From: Muribaculaceae bacterium Isolate-036 (Harlan)
Lineage (GTDB): Bacteria; Bacteroidota; Bacteroidia; Bacteroidales; Muribaculaceae
Reading direction: 5' to 3'
Assembly: GCA_003833075.1 (NCBI GenBank)
Contig: RIAY01000004.1
Location: 144,522-208,521, forward strand
Length of the DNA stretch: 64,000 nucleotides
The position numbers and the translations under genes are program-made. The notes beneath the pieces were generated by a model. The model did no database searches, was not told the origin of the DNA, and saw only the letters and a program-made list of their open reading frames with translations. Below are positions 1 through 8,867 of this stretch, piece by piece (within the stretch, counting starts at the first letter, position 1; every line of letters begins with the position of its first letter).

Positions 1-92
1 CTTTTGGAATTTTAGATTTACCCGTTAGGAACAGAAGACTGTATTGAAAAATATATTCTAATAACCAAATGTAAAACTAAATTCATTCTTAC

Positions 93-3000
93 ATGAAGAA
101 CAACTGTTTTCAGCTAAACAGGAAGTTTTGGGTGACAATGGCAATGCTGCTGGCACTCGCACTTCCCTCGCTGGCTCAGAAGATCACTGTCACGGGACAC
201 GTGACTGATGAGCAGGGCGAAGACCTGATCGGTGCCACGATTATGGAAAAGGGCACCTCCAACGGCGTGTCTGCCGACATTGAAGGCAACTTCACCATCA
301 ATGTTCCGGCGAATGCGACGCTGGTTGTGAGCTATGTAGGCTACGACCCCATGGAGGTGGCGGTCAACGGTCAGAAACATCTCAACATCGTGATGAAGAC
401 CAACGCCCAGATGCTGCAGGAGACTGTGGTGATCGGTTATGGTTCTGTCAAGAAATCGGATGCCACCGGTTCTGTTGCCGTTATCAATCCCGGCGAAATC
501 GAGGAAGGTATTTCTACCTCGGCACAGGATCTGCTTACCGGTGCAAGCCCGGGTGTGGTTGTGACCAGCGGTGGCGGTAGCCCGGAAGGTGGCGCCACAA
601 TCCGTATTCGTGGCGGTTCATCGCTTTCTGCATCAAATGATCCTTTGATCGTGCTTGATGGTGTGCCTTTGAGCAATGACGGTGTGCAGGGTATGGCTAA
701 CCCCCTTGCAATGATTTCTCCCGATAATATCGAGTCGATGACTGTGCTTAAGGATGCTTCAGCAACCGCGATTTACGGTTCAAGGGCATCAAACGGTGTC
801 ATAATCATTACCACTAAGAAAGGTAAGAAGGGTCGTCCGCAGGTTAATTTCTCTGCTAATGTCAGCGTTAATACCGCTCGCCGTACGTGGGACGTTCTCG
901 ATGCCTCACAATTCACAGCCCTAATCAAGGATTACTGGGGAGAGGATTCATCTGCAGCAGCAGCTCTTGGCACTTCCGATACTGATTGGCAGAAAGAGGT
1001 GCTCCGCACATCTGTGTCGCATGACTATTCTCTTAGTGTCGGTGGAACAGCCGGTTTCCTCCCGTATCGTGTCAGCGGAACTTTCACCGAGTCAAACGGT
1101 ATCTTGAAGGATAGCCAGATGAAACGTGTTACTGCCGGCTTCAATCTCACCCCCGAGTTTTTTGATGGAAAACTCAAAGTCTCGGCGAATGTTAAAGGAT
1201 ACTATGTGCGCAACACGTTCTCTAACGAGGGTGCTGTCGGCGCTGCTGTCGCATTCAACCCTACAGTGCCGGTGATGAGTAATATCGCATCCGGTAATAG
1301 CGATTTCCCTTATTTTTACAATGGATATACTTCTGTAACTACAGACAGCTATAATTCCTGGAATATCAACGGTACAGTGAACCCTCTTGCTGTTATCAAA
1401 GATCGCGAAAACGTGTCTAACGTATATCGCTCCAATGGTAACTTGCAGTTGGATTATGCTTTTCATTTCCTTCCGGAACTCCGTGCCAACCTGAATCTCG
1501 GTTATGACGTGAGCAAGTCTAATGAGTATAACCTCCTCCAGCAGAACTCGCCTACATCATGGAACGAAAACATCAAGAATGGTGCAGGAACCCGTTATGA
1601 GGTTTATGAACTTCGCCGCAATACCCTCCTTGATTTCTATCTCAATTATAAGAAGGAGTTTGACAAGATCTATTCTACGCTTGACGTGATGGCGGGTTAT
1701 TCCTGGCAGCGTTTCGATGCTCATGGCAATAACAACGGTACGATATTCACTTCAAAGGGATTCTTCGGTCCTGCAACAACTGCAGGAGTTCTGACAATTA
1801 ATCCTGATACTGCTGATCCAGGCTCTCATATTTCTCCTGACTATTATTGGTCTACAGGAAATCTTATGCTTGTAAGTTTCTTCGGACGTCTCAATTATTC
1901 ATTCAAGGATACTTACCTGCTTACGTTCACACTCCGTGACGATGGAACTTCACGCTTCTCGAAAGACAACCGCTGGGGTCTATTCCCCGCTTTGGCTCTT
2001 GCATGGAAGATCAATAACATGTCGTTTATGGAGTCTGCAACTAATATGAATGAGTTTAAACTCCGTCTGGGATGGGGTGTTACCGGTCAGCAGAGCGTTG
2101 GCGGTTATTTCCCGTATATGCCTGTATATGTATCTACCACTCAGGGATCTTATTACCCTAATATGATCAATGGACAGTATGTTAACGCAGATGGTCAGCT
2201 TATCTCCAACACGCTTTATCCCGGTGTATATAACCCTGATCTCAAGTGGGAGGAGACAACCACCTGGAACGTGGGTCTCGATATGGGATGGTGGAACAAC
2301 AGACTTACCGTGGCTCTTGACTGGTATCTCCGTAATTCAAAAGACCTCCTCTCTTTTGTGACTGTAGCTCCGGGTGCGGCAACTTCAAACATGATGGACC
2401 AGAATATCGGAACGCTCCGCAATATAGGTGTGGAGGCAACTATCGGTGCAAAACCGGTCATGACCGATGACTTTACCTGGAACACAAGCTTGAATGTGGC
2501 GTGGAACTCAAACGAGATAACCAAACTCAATAACACTGCAGATCCGAATTCTTATATCGCTACCGGTGGTATATCCGGCGGTACGGGTAATAATGTTCAG
2601 GCGCACAAGGTAGGCTATCCCGCCTATACTTTCCACCTTTACGAGCAGGTGTATGACCAGAACGGTCAGCCTATCGAAGGTTGTTATGTAGACCAGAACG
2701 GTGATGGTACAATAGACGACAATGACCGCGTTTTCCGTCATTCAAGAGATCCTAAAGTGACGATGTCGTGGAATAATACATTCTCTTGGAAAAACTGGGA
2801 TTTCGGATTCCAGCTCAGGGCTTCCATCGGCAACTATGTTTACAACGATGTCGCTTCGACCCACAGCACACTCTCTGACACATACAATACATCCGGTATT
2901 CATAACCTTGTTGATACGGATTTCTACTTCAAGGGTGGTCAGACAACCAATACTTATTATTCCGATTATTGGTTGCAGAATGCGGGATTCGTACGTTGCG

Positions 3001-3194
3001 ACAACATAACTCTCGGATATACATTCAACAATCTGTTTAGCGACAAGCTTCGTCTCCGTCTATATGGTGCGGTTCAGAATCCGTTTGTCATAACAAAATA
3101 CAAAGGACTTGATCCGGAGGTGTTCGGTGGTATCGACAACAACGTATATCCGCGCCCTGTTACATGCACGTTCGGTCTTGTGGCTACATTCTAA
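93..3194 (+). CDS. SusC-like TonB-dependent outer-membrane receptor
   Basis: This is a 1,033-aa outer-membrane transporter of the SusC/RagA type, which takes up oligosaccharides using TonB energy. Seen: a signal peptide ending near residue 28 (LPSLAQ), a carboxypeptidase-regulatory-like domain (about 30-110; VTGHVTDEQGE, then a VGY motif), the SusC-type ETVVIGYG segment near 110-120, a plug with IRIRGGSS and a long beta-barrel ending in an aromatic-rich FGLVATF terminus. The length is typical of SusC. It is the first gene of a four-gene operon with SusD-, SusE- and SusF-like lipoproteins, the order of a starch/alpha-glucan utilisation system. The substrate cannot be read from the sequence. 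No SusR-type or hybrid two-component regulator is in the window; it could lie upstream of base 1. Confidence 0.95.
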   Translation: MKNNCFQLNRKFWVTMAMLLALALPSLAQKITVTGHVTDEQGEDLIGATIMEKGTSNGVSADIEGNFTINVPANATLVVSYVGYDPMEVAVNGQKHLNIVMKTNAQMLQETVVIGYGSVKKSDATGSVAVINPGEIEEGISTSAQDLLTGASPGVVVTSGGGSPEGGATIRIRGGSSLSASNDPLIVLDGVPLSNDGVQGMANPLAMISPDNIESMTVLKDASATAIYGSRASNGVIIITTKKGKKGRPQVNFSANVSVNTARRTWDVLDASQFTALIKDYWGEDSSAAAALGTSDTDWQKEVLRTSVSHDYSLSVGGTAGFLPYRVSGTFTESNGILKDSQMKRVTAGFNLTPEFFDGKLKVSANVKGYYVRNTFSNEGAVGAAVAFNPTVPVMSNIASGNSDFPYFYNGYTSVTTDSYNSWNINGTVNPLAVIKDRENVSNVYRSNGNLQLDYAFHFLPELRANLNLGYDVSKSNEYNLLQQNSPTSWNENIKNGAGTRYEVYELRRNTLLDFYLNYKKEFDKIYSTLDVMAGYSWQRFDAHGNNNGTIFTSKGFFGPATTAGVLTINPDTADPGSHISPDYYWSTGNLMLVSFFGRLNYSFKDTYLLTFTLRDDGTSRFSKDNRWGLFPALALAWKINNMSFMESATNMNEFKLRLGWGVTGQQSVGGYFPYMPVYVSTTQGSYYPNMINGQYVNADGQLISNTLYPGVYNPDLKWEETTTWNVGLDMGWWNNRLTVALDWYLRNSKDLLSFVTVAPGAATSNMMDQNIGTLRNIGVEATIGAKPVMTDDFTWNTSLNVAWNSNEITKLNNTADPNSYIATGGISGGTGNNVQAHKVGYPAYTFHLYEQVYDQNGQPIEGCYVDQNGDGTIDDNDRVFRHSRDPKVTMSWNNTFSWKNWDFGFQLRASIGNYVYNDVASTHSTLSDTYNTSGIHNLVDTDFYFKGGQTTNTYYSDYWLQNAGFVRCDNITLGYTFNNLFSDKLRLRLYGAVQNPFVITKYKGLDPEVFGGIDNNVYPRPVTCTFGLVATF

Positions 3195-3221
3195 TCTCTC
3201 ATAAATATAGATTTAATAAAT

Positions 3222-4943
3222 ATGAAATCATATATCAGCAAAATTTTCATTGGCGCTGCCCTGTTTTCTATGACAGGTCTTGTTTCCTGCGTGGGAGATC
3301 TGGATCAGCTTCCCAATGACCCCAATTCTATCACTTCCGGTAATTTCGGAGAGGATCCTCAGAAATATCTTTCCGAGGTGATGGCGAAATGCTATTCGTC
3401 GCTGGCTGTTTCCGGTCAGGGTGGTCCTAATGGAGGTTCGGATATTTCCGGTCTTGACGGAGGTACTTCCAACTGGAGCCGTGTTATCTTTATGCTTAAT
3501 GAGTTCACAACCGATGAGGTTACATGGATATGGCCAGATGTCGGAGTGTTCGATCTTTGCACAGGCACATGGGGTTCTTCCAATGGCGTGCTTCAGGGTG
3601 CTTACGGACGTCTTTACACTCACATTGCCGTATGTAACGACTTCATAAGGTCGGTTAACGACGGAACATTTACAATAGATGCGCAGACAAAGCCCCTCGC
3701 GGACCAGTTCGTGCTTGAGGCTCGTGCATTGAGAGCGCTGTCATATTATTATGTTATTGATTTCTTCGGGAATGCTGTCCGTGCGTGGGACGACATGAAA
3801 TATGGAGAGGTTCCTCCCCAGACTACTCGTGCCGAGCTTTTCAGACTTGTTACGGATGATCTTGAAGACGTGCTCGCTAATTTTAAAGAAAGCGGTGTAT
3901 ATGGACGTGTTGGTAAAGATGGTGTCGAGGCTCTTCTCTGCCGTTATTACCTTAATGCAGAGGTGTTCACCGGCACTCCGATGTATGACAAATGCTGGCA
4001 GCATGCCGAAAATATCATCAAACGTCACAAGGGTTCCGGTTTTCAAGGATCTGGTCTTGCCAAAGATTATCTTGCCCTGTTTTGCGCAAACAATGACAAG
4101 TTTGCTCCCGGTGGAAGCCTTCAGGATCAGAATGAAATCCTTTGGACAATACCTTATGAGTATCCTTATACGGAAAGTTATGGCGGCACAATGTTCTTTA
4201 TCGCGGCTGCTACTTCTGCAGCCAGCATGCCGACCGTGCTTTACGGCTTGAATGCCGACTGGAGCTGTATGCATGCCCGCGAGCAGTTTGCTGACAAGTT
4301 CAACTTTACAGGCGGTGTGAGCGCGGACGGTCGTACATACCTTTGGTGCACCGAAAAGCAGGGATTCACAAAGGAGAATGATGAGTTTACTGTGTTCACA
4401 AGCGGATATGCGGCAATCAAATATACAAATGTCAAGGCTGATGAAAATGGAATGCTTCGCCGCAACACTTATGTTGATAGTGAGCGTGGTTTCACGTTCA
4501 ATTGGGCAGGCATCGGTGAGGTTAACGGACTTCCGGCCCAGACTCAAGAGTTTGCAAGCTCAGACTTCCCCATTATCCGTCTTGCCGATGTTTATCTGAT
4601 GGCAGCCGAGTGCTCGCTCCGGGGTGCAGGGGAAAAGGAAAAGGAGAAGGGACTTGAGTATGTCAACTATCTCCGTTCTCGAGCCGGCGTTGATGCATGG
4701 GTTAAAGATCAATTCACTCTTGATAATCTTCTTGACGAGCGCAGCCGTGAACTTTATTGGGAAAACGTTCGCCGCACGGACCTTATCCGTTTCAATAAAT
4801 TCACAGGAAGCAGCTATACATGGGCATGGAAAAACAACATGCGTAACGGAGGTGCGATACCTGAATACATGAACCTTTTCCCGCTTCCATCCGATGTTGT
4901 GGCAACATATGGTTCAAACATGAAGCAGAACCCCGGTTATTAA
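3222..4943 (+). CDS. SusD-like nutrient-binding lipoprotein
   Basis: A 573-aa surface lipoprotein of the SusD/RagB family that sits as a lid on the SusC channel and binds glycan. A lipobox (LVSC, Cys24) is followed by VGDLDQ, an acidic start typical of Bacteroidetes lipoprotein export signals. The N-terminal LNDPNSIT region, the helical TPR-like core (EARALRALSYYY near 165-176) and the C-terminal RSRELYWENVRRTDLIRF segment are family hallmarks. The gene starts 27 bp after susC-like ends and belongs to the same operon. Family assignment is secure; substrate is not. Confidence 0.95.
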   Translation: MKSYISKIFIGAALFSMTGLVSCVGDLDQLPNDPNSITSGNFGEDPQKYLSEVMAKCYSSLAVSGQGGPNGGSDISGLDGGTSNWSRVIFMLNEFTTDEVTWIWPDVGVFDLCTGTWGSSNGVLQGAYGRLYTHIAVCNDFIRSVNDGTFTIDAQTKPLADQFVLEARALRALSYYYVIDFFGNAVRAWDDMKYGEVPPQTTRAELFRLVTDDLEDVLANFKESGVYGRVGKDGVEALLCRYYLNAEVFTGTPMYDKCWQHAENIIKRHKGSGFQGSGLAKDYLALFCANNDKFAPGGSLQDQNEILWTIPYEYPYTESYGGTMFFIAAATSAASMPTVLYGLNADWSCMHAREQFADKFNFTGGVSADGRTYLWCTEKQGFTKENDEFTVFTSGYAAIKYTNVKADENGMLRRNTYVDSERGFTFNWAGIGEVNGLPAQTQEFASSDFPIIRLADVYLMAAECSLRGAGEKEKEKGLEYVNYLRSRAGVDAWVKDQFTLDNLLDERSRELYWENVRRTDLIRFNKFTGSSYTWAWKNNMRNGGAIPEYMNLFPLPSDVVATYGSNMKQNPGY

Positions 4944-4970
4944 TCTGTTAAATTAAAAAAATTATCAGAA

Positions 4971-6296
4971 ATGAAAAAGATATCATATTTAATGGCTTTG
5001 CCGGTGCTTATAGGTGCATGCTTCACAAGCTGCAAGGAGGATACCCAGCCCCGTCTGGAGGTTCCTACCGAGTTTGTGCTCAACACCCCGGCTATGGCGG
5101 ATCAGACATATATCTTCCGTGCTGACGAAAGTTATCAGAACCTCAATGATATAACCTTTACAGTATCCCAGCCTAACTACGGGCTTGGTTGCGTTCCGAC
5201 TTATACTGTGCAGCTGGCTAAAAGTGAAGCCGGTTTTGCAGCATGGGATGAAGCTGAGACAACAGGAAACGTGGAGACGGATAATGCTATCCTCGGTGAC
5301 GATGGCTTGCCTTTGGCATATACGCTTCCTGCGTTTACTTCAACTTCCGCAGTGCTCAACATTGACGGAACCTCTTTCTGTGAGGCTGTGAATACCCTCT
5401 ATGGCTTCAATATGGATAATTATAATAATGAGGTTGTCCCGGTTTCTGTGCGTGTGCATGCTGCGATCGACAATGCTCCGCAGAGCCACATATGGTCGAA
5501 TGCCGTGAATATTTCAGTGTCTTCTTATATCCCGGTGAAAGACCCCGGCAAGTTGTATCTTATCGGTCAGCCTACAGGCTGGGACATAAATGCGGATAAG
5601 GTATATCTTGAGGAAACCGGTATCGGAACCAAGATTTATTTCGGAAACGTGTTTATCCCTGCAAATGAGCCGGGTGTGGATGGCAAGGATGATTTGATCA
5701 ACTTCCAGTTCCGCTTCTATAGCCAGCTTGGTGACTGGGAGAGCTTTGCAGTAGGTTCTCAGAATGAAGACAACCCTGTGGACATAACTTTCGATTCTGA
5801 GGGTGTATTCAACGGTCCGGTATTCATGAGTGTTGAGAAAGGTGATAAACTTGGTAAGGGTTCATGGCAAGACAAGACATGGACGGGTGGCAATCTCGAG
5901 ATTACCGTCAACCTGAAAGATATGACTATCAAGATGCAAAAGGCTGAGGGTAAGAAAATCTATGCCATAGGTAATTTCCAGGGCTGGGATATCAATAAAG
6001 ATAACTGTGCTCTTGGGGAGACTGCACCGAACTCGAATATATACGAAGGCACTTTTGATGTGACGGATCCTGCAGGCGGTATTGAATTTGCAATCTATAC
6101 GGAGCTTGGCAATTGGGATGCTAATTTTGTAGGTCCCAAAGAGGGCGAGGAGACATTCTCTGTAGCCTCAGGTCCGTATAAGGCATCTGTTATGGCACGA
6201 AAGGAAAACTTCAAGTCTGAACAATGGACTGCACCCAAGGTCAAAGTGAATGTTGATCTTAACAGCTATACAATAACTATAGAGGGAGCAGAATAG
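4971..6296 (+). CDS. SusE-like outer-membrane glycan-binding lipoprotein
   Basis: A 441-aa lipoprotein of the SusE/SusF group. The lipobox FTSC (Cys21) is followed by KED. An Ig-like N-terminal region (about 25-185) precedes two tandem CBM-like modules, each opening with an almost repeated signature: KLYLIGQPTGWDIN (near 197) and KIYAIGNFQGWDIN (near 328). Such modules bind starch in Bacteroides SusE. It lies 27 bp after the SusD-like gene and ends in TAG at 6294-6296, which shows that TAG is an ordinary stop in this genome. A perfect palindrome separates it from the SusF-like gene. Confidence 0.88.
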   Translation: MKKISYLMALPVLIGACFTSCKEDTQPRLEVPTEFVLNTPAMADQTYIFRADESYQNLNDITFTVSQPNYGLGCVPTYTVQLAKSEAGFAAWDEAETTGNVETDNAILGDDGLPLAYTLPAFTSTSAVLNIDGTSFCEAVNTLYGFNMDNYNNEVVPVSVRVHAAIDNAPQSHIWSNAVNISVSSYIPVKDPGKLYLIGQPTGWDINADKVYLEETGIGTKIYFGNVFIPANEPGVDGKDDLINFQFRFYSQLGDWESFAVGSQNEDNPVDITFDSEGVFNGPVFMSVEKGDKLGKGSWQDKTWTGGNLEITVNLKDMTIKMQKAEGKKIYAIGNFQGWDINKDNCALGETAPNSNIYEGTFDVTDPAGGIEFAIYTELGNWDANFVGPKEGEETFSVASGPYKASVMARKENFKSEQWTAPKVKVNVDLNSYTITIEGAE

Positions 6297-6316
6297 TAAA
6301 CCGATAGCAATCATAA

Positions 6317-6344
6317 ACTTCCGGAGCCTGCAGGCTCCGGAAGT
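6317..6344 (+). promoter_or_regulatory. Perfect 28-bp palindrome between susE-like and susF-like genes
   Basis: Two 14-nt arms (ACTTCCGGAGCCTG and its complement) meet without a spacer, so the RNA would form a strong GC-rich hairpin with a tetraloop. No U-tract follows, so it is not a classical terminator. It may be an RNA-processing or stability site, or a partial terminator that lowers susF-like expression. It starts 21 bp after the susE-like stop and ends 20 bp before the susF-like ATG. Confidence 0.7.
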
Positions 6345-6364
6345 GATAAACAACTAAAGAAAAT

Positions 6365-7729
6365 ATGAAAAAATATAGTATATTTCTGATGGCGGCTCTT
6401 GCTTTCGGCTTCACGGCTTGCGATGACAAGAGCGACCTCGGTATCGCACAGGAGAATCCGCAGGAGCCGATTGTTGAGGCAAACGGGCTTACGCTTACTC
6501 CTTCCGAAGCATATTCTTCAACTATCGATCTTGAGAATACTGTAGGTAAGCAGATCTCAGTCGTGTCTATTGCCGATGCATCCGGGCTGCCGGAAAACGC
6601 TTCTGTATCGTTGCAGCTTGCAATATCCAAGGATGAAAATATGGCTGATGCCATAGTGCTTCCTCTTGAAAACGGAGCAGTGTCTTCTGATGATATGGAA
6701 AAGGCAATCGTCAAGTTCTATAATATAACTCCGGAGGTTGTCAAGCCTTGGATGGGAATCATCGCTTATGCCAACATCGGTTCTCAGCAATCGCGTCTCG
6801 GTGGTGAAGGATTCTATTATCTCAAACAGCAGGTGAATGTGCTTCCGGTTGATGCAAAACTGGATATCGAAAACACTTACTTCCTCGGCGGAACATTAAG
6901 CCAGAAGATGGAACACAGTGACCTTCACGCCTATGTGGATAATAACTTCATCGCTATCTTTGAAGTCACCGCCGCAGAGGCTTCCGCTGGATTCAAGTGG
7001 AGTATTGTTCCCGGAAGCGTAGAGGGTAACGCAACTCCGGCTCAGTGTTTTGGACCTTCCGGTGACGGGACGACTCTTGCACTCGGTGCCGAAGGCACTA
7101 TCACAGCACCCGGACGTTATCGTCTTGTGGCAAATATGCTTGAGAAGACTTATACGTTATCGTTCGCTTACGAAGTGCTTTACACTCCGGGTTCGGGCAA
7201 TGGTTGGAGCCAGGCTAACAGCATGCAGCTGTATACTGATGACTACGCAACTTATTTCGGTTTCACAAGAACAGGCGAAAATGGCGTTGCAAGCGGTGAG
7301 TTTAAACTGTGTGCCACTCTTGATAACTGGGATGTGAACTGGGGGCTCAACAATGGTGTCCTTACTCCCAACGGAGACAATATCGTGACTGCTCCGGCAG
7401 GAATGTGGTGGGTGAAAGCCAACCTCAACGGATTGAGTCTGCAGACCCTTCTTTTGGAAAAAATAGGAGTGATCGGTCTTAATGGTGACTGGAATAATGA
7501 CATATATCTGACACCGAGTGCGGACATGCTTACATGGACAGGCATTATAACAGCCGAGGGGGATACAGAATTTAAGTTCCGTCTCAATGGTGGTTGGGAT
7601 GCAGATCTTGGTGGTTCTGTCGAGAAACTCGTTGCCAGCGGTAGTAATATGCCGATCTCGGCAGGAACTTACGAGGTTACACTTGATCTGACAAAAGTGC
7701 CTTACACCTGCACGCTGACAGCTAAGTAA
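6365..7729 (+). CDS. SusF-like outer-membrane glycan-binding lipoprotein
   Basis: A 454-aa lipoprotein, fourth gene of the Sus-like operon. Lipobox FTAC (Cys19) is followed by DDKSD, the acidic surface-export signature. The C-terminal half carries repeated CBM-like modules with a FKLCATLDNWDVNWG segment and an IGLNGDWNND segment, as expected for SusF_SusE domains. The N-terminal third is Ig-like. Sequence identity to its SusE-like neighbour is low apart from the GW/DW motifs. It probably retains glycan at the cell surface rather than transporting it. Substrate unknown. Confidence 0.85.
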   Translation: MKKYSIFLMAALAFGFTACDDKSDLGIAQENPQEPIVEANGLTLTPSEAYSSTIDLENTVGKQISVVSIADASGLPENASVSLQLAISKDENMADAIVLPLENGAVSSDDMEKAIVKFYNITPEVVKPWMGIIAYANIGSQQSRLGGEGFYYLKQQVNVLPVDAKLDIENTYFLGGTLSQKMEHSDLHAYVDNNFIAIFEVTAAEASAGFKWSIVPGSVEGNATPAQCFGPSGDGTTLALGAEGTITAPGRYRLVANMLEKTYTLSFAYEVLYTPGSGNGWSQANSMQLYTDDYATYFGFTRTGENGVASGEFKLCATLDNWDVNWGLNNGVLTPNGDNIVTAPAGMWWVKANLNGLSLQTLLLEKIGVIGLNGDWNNDIYLTPSADMLTWTGIITAEGDTEFKFRLNGGWDADLGGSVEKLVASGSNMPISAGTYEVTLDLTKVPYTCTLTAK

Positions 7730-7760
7730 AAGACCTCGGCGTTTGTTTTCGCTCAATAAA

Positions 7761-7789
7761 GGGGCATCTGCATTTTGTGCGGATGCCCC
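7761..7789. terminator. Hairpin at the end of the Sus-like operon
   Basis: An 11-bp stem (GGGGCATCTGC with one G-U pair) closes a 7-nt loop. On the + strand no U-tract follows; on the - strand the hairpin is followed by TTTATTGAG. It could therefore end transcripts from both the Sus-like operon (+) and the four-helix-bundle gene (-). Confidence 0.55.
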
Positions 7790-7806
7790 ATCCTTTGATG
7801 GGACCG

Positions 7807-7945
7807 AATGGGGCTGGATAGGGCTGGATAGGGCTGGATAGGGCGAGATGGGGCGCGATGGGGTTGGATAGGGCTGGATGGGGCGCGATGGGGTTGGATA
7901 GGGCTGGATGGGGTGCGATATGGCTGAATGGGGTTGGGATGGGAT
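7807..7945 (+). repeat. G-rich ~10-bp tandem array, copy 1
   Basis: About 13 imperfect copies of a decamer with consensus GGGCTGGATA or GGGCGCGATG. G-runs recur every 10 bp, so the first four units fit G3-N7-G3-N7-G3-N7-G3, a permissive G-quadruplex pattern. The array runs into a central GGGATCCC and then into a C-rich array of the reverse-complement type, making an imperfect inverted repeat of about 230 bp. Short open frames through it come from the period and are not genes. Confidence 0.9.
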
Positions 7946-8039
7946 CCCTATCCCCATATTACCCTATCCAGCCCTATTCAGCCCCATCTCACCCCATCGC
8001 GCCCCATTTCGACCCTGCCAGACCCTATAGGGTGTCGGG
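7941..8039 (+). repeat. ~98-bp direct repeat, copy 1 (C-rich arm)
   Basis: It starts at GGGATCCC, continues through a C-rich decamer array and ends in CCCTATAGGGTGTCGGG. It is almost identical to 8868-8965, with differences only in the stretch around 8007-8011 (one extra base). Its last bases encode, on the minus strand, the final Pro-Asp-Thr-Leu-stop of the four-helix-bundle gene. ACCCTATAGGGT near its end is itself palindromic. Confidence 0.92.
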
Positions 8040-8630
8040 GAGAGGCTGACGACCTGCCGCGTGCCGCATACGGTTGATTGCTTCGCGTGCCTCTCTGCGA
8101 CAGGCGTAAAGTTGTTCGGTCAAACCTCCGTTTTTGAGAAATTCAGATTCTTTATAATAAATGAATTTCTGAAGCATGTTGTCTTCCTGGTGAATGAGTG
8201 TCATGGCGAGGTTGACTATGGTTTCGACGGAACGTGTCTGGAGTTTGTCCTGGTAGATGGTGGGATTGTCGTTTGTTCGGCAGAAGTTTCTTAGTTGTTC
8301 TGTGCGGGGATCTGTGGTTTCCCAACAGGGGATGCGGTTGAACATGAGGTAATCCTTGTAGTCTTCCTTTAATTCGTGCAGTGAACCGCGTGCGATGATG
8401 AGTAGTATAAGTCCTGTCTTTTTTGAGCCGGCATCATCGATGACTCCTTCAACTATGTTCTGTTTTACGGAGCGTGCCGCTCCTGTTATCTGGGCAGATA
8501 ATTTGGAATCTTTGATAAATCTTTTATTAAAGATGTCTGTGACTGCCGAGATCACCACAGCTTTTTTATAGACAAAAAGGTCTTCGTAAGAATTCTGTCG
8601 AATAGGGCGTCGCTGAGGAGTCATAAGCAA
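8025..8630 (-). CDS. Four-helix-bundle (suffix-domain type) protein in a repeat cassette
   Basis: A 201-aa, helix-rich soluble protein. Residues 14-100 match the 23S-rRNA-intervening-sequence/bAvd four-helix-bundle family, including YEDLFVYKKA (15-24) and a SVKQNIVEG segment (54-62) equivalent to the family's S-x-x-x-NIxEG signature. Its length and the C-terminal extension fit the Bacteroidetes 'four helix bundle suffix domain' version. Family members are known in rRNA intervening sequences and as accessory factors of diversity-generating retroelements, but no reverse transcriptase is seen here. The gene is flanked on both sides by G-rich arrays and direct repeats, and its stop codon lies inside a repeat. 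Its promoter contains a palindrome, so it may regulate itself. Function unknown. The start could be 8630 or the internal Met at 8624. Confidence 0.82.
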   Translation of the reverse strand: MLMTPQRRPIRQNSYEDLFVYKKAVVISAVTDIFNKRFIKDSKLSAQITGAARSVKQNIVEGVIDDAGSKKTGLILLIIARGSLHELKEDYKDYLMFNRIPCWETTDPRTEQLRNFCRTNDNPTIYQDKLQTRSVETIVNLAMTLIHQEDNMLQKFIYYKESEFLKNGGLTEQLYACRREAREAINRMRHAAGRQPLPDTL

Positions 8631-8649
8631 TCTATGTTGGTGATTATCG

Positions 8650-8696
8650 CTAAATTATACATTCTTCCAGAAATATGCAAATAAATTTGCATATTT
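8650..8696 (-). promoter_or_regulatory. Promoter and palindromic operator of the four-helix gene
   Basis: Read on the minus strand there is a -33 TTTG (8678-8681), a 20-bp spacer and a near-consensus -7 TAATTTAG (8650-8657). A perfect inverted repeat with 12-nt arms AAATATGCAAAT and a 2-bp spacer (8671-8696) overlaps the -33 box. That is the expected position for a repressor site. The predicted start is near 8643, upstream of the chosen ATG. Confidence 0.65.
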
Positions 8697-8704
8697 TTAT
8701 GCGA

Positions 8705-8867
8705 GATAGGGCTGGATGGGGCTGAATGGGGCTGAATAGGGTTGGATAGGGCGCGATAGGGCTGGATGGGGCTGGATGGGGCGCGATAGGGCTGGATAGG
8801 GCTGGATAGGGCTGGATGGGGCTGAATAGGGCGAGATGGGGCTGGATTGGGTTGGATTGGGTTGGAT
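8705..8867 (+). repeat. G-rich ~10-bp tandem array, copy 2
   Basis: About 16 decamer units of the same family as the array at 7807-7945, with G-runs every 10 bp. It begins just upstream of the four-helix gene's promoter and runs into GGGATCCC at 8868-8875. Unit order differs from copy 1, so the arrays have changed independently, while the unique 98-bp part has stayed nearly identical. Confidence 0.9.

Noticed and set aside
3741..4547. 268-codon minus-strand frame
   Set aside because: Fully antisense to the SusD-like gene, which has strong family motifs.
7157..7957. 266-codon minus-strand frame
   Set aside because: It is antisense to the SusF-like gene and starts in the decamer array; composition is not protein-like.
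7858..8049. Short open frames through the G-rich arrays (for example MGLDRAGWGAMGLDRAGWG)
   Set aside because: They reflect a 10-bp repeat that stays open in several frames on both strands; no promoter or unique protein part.
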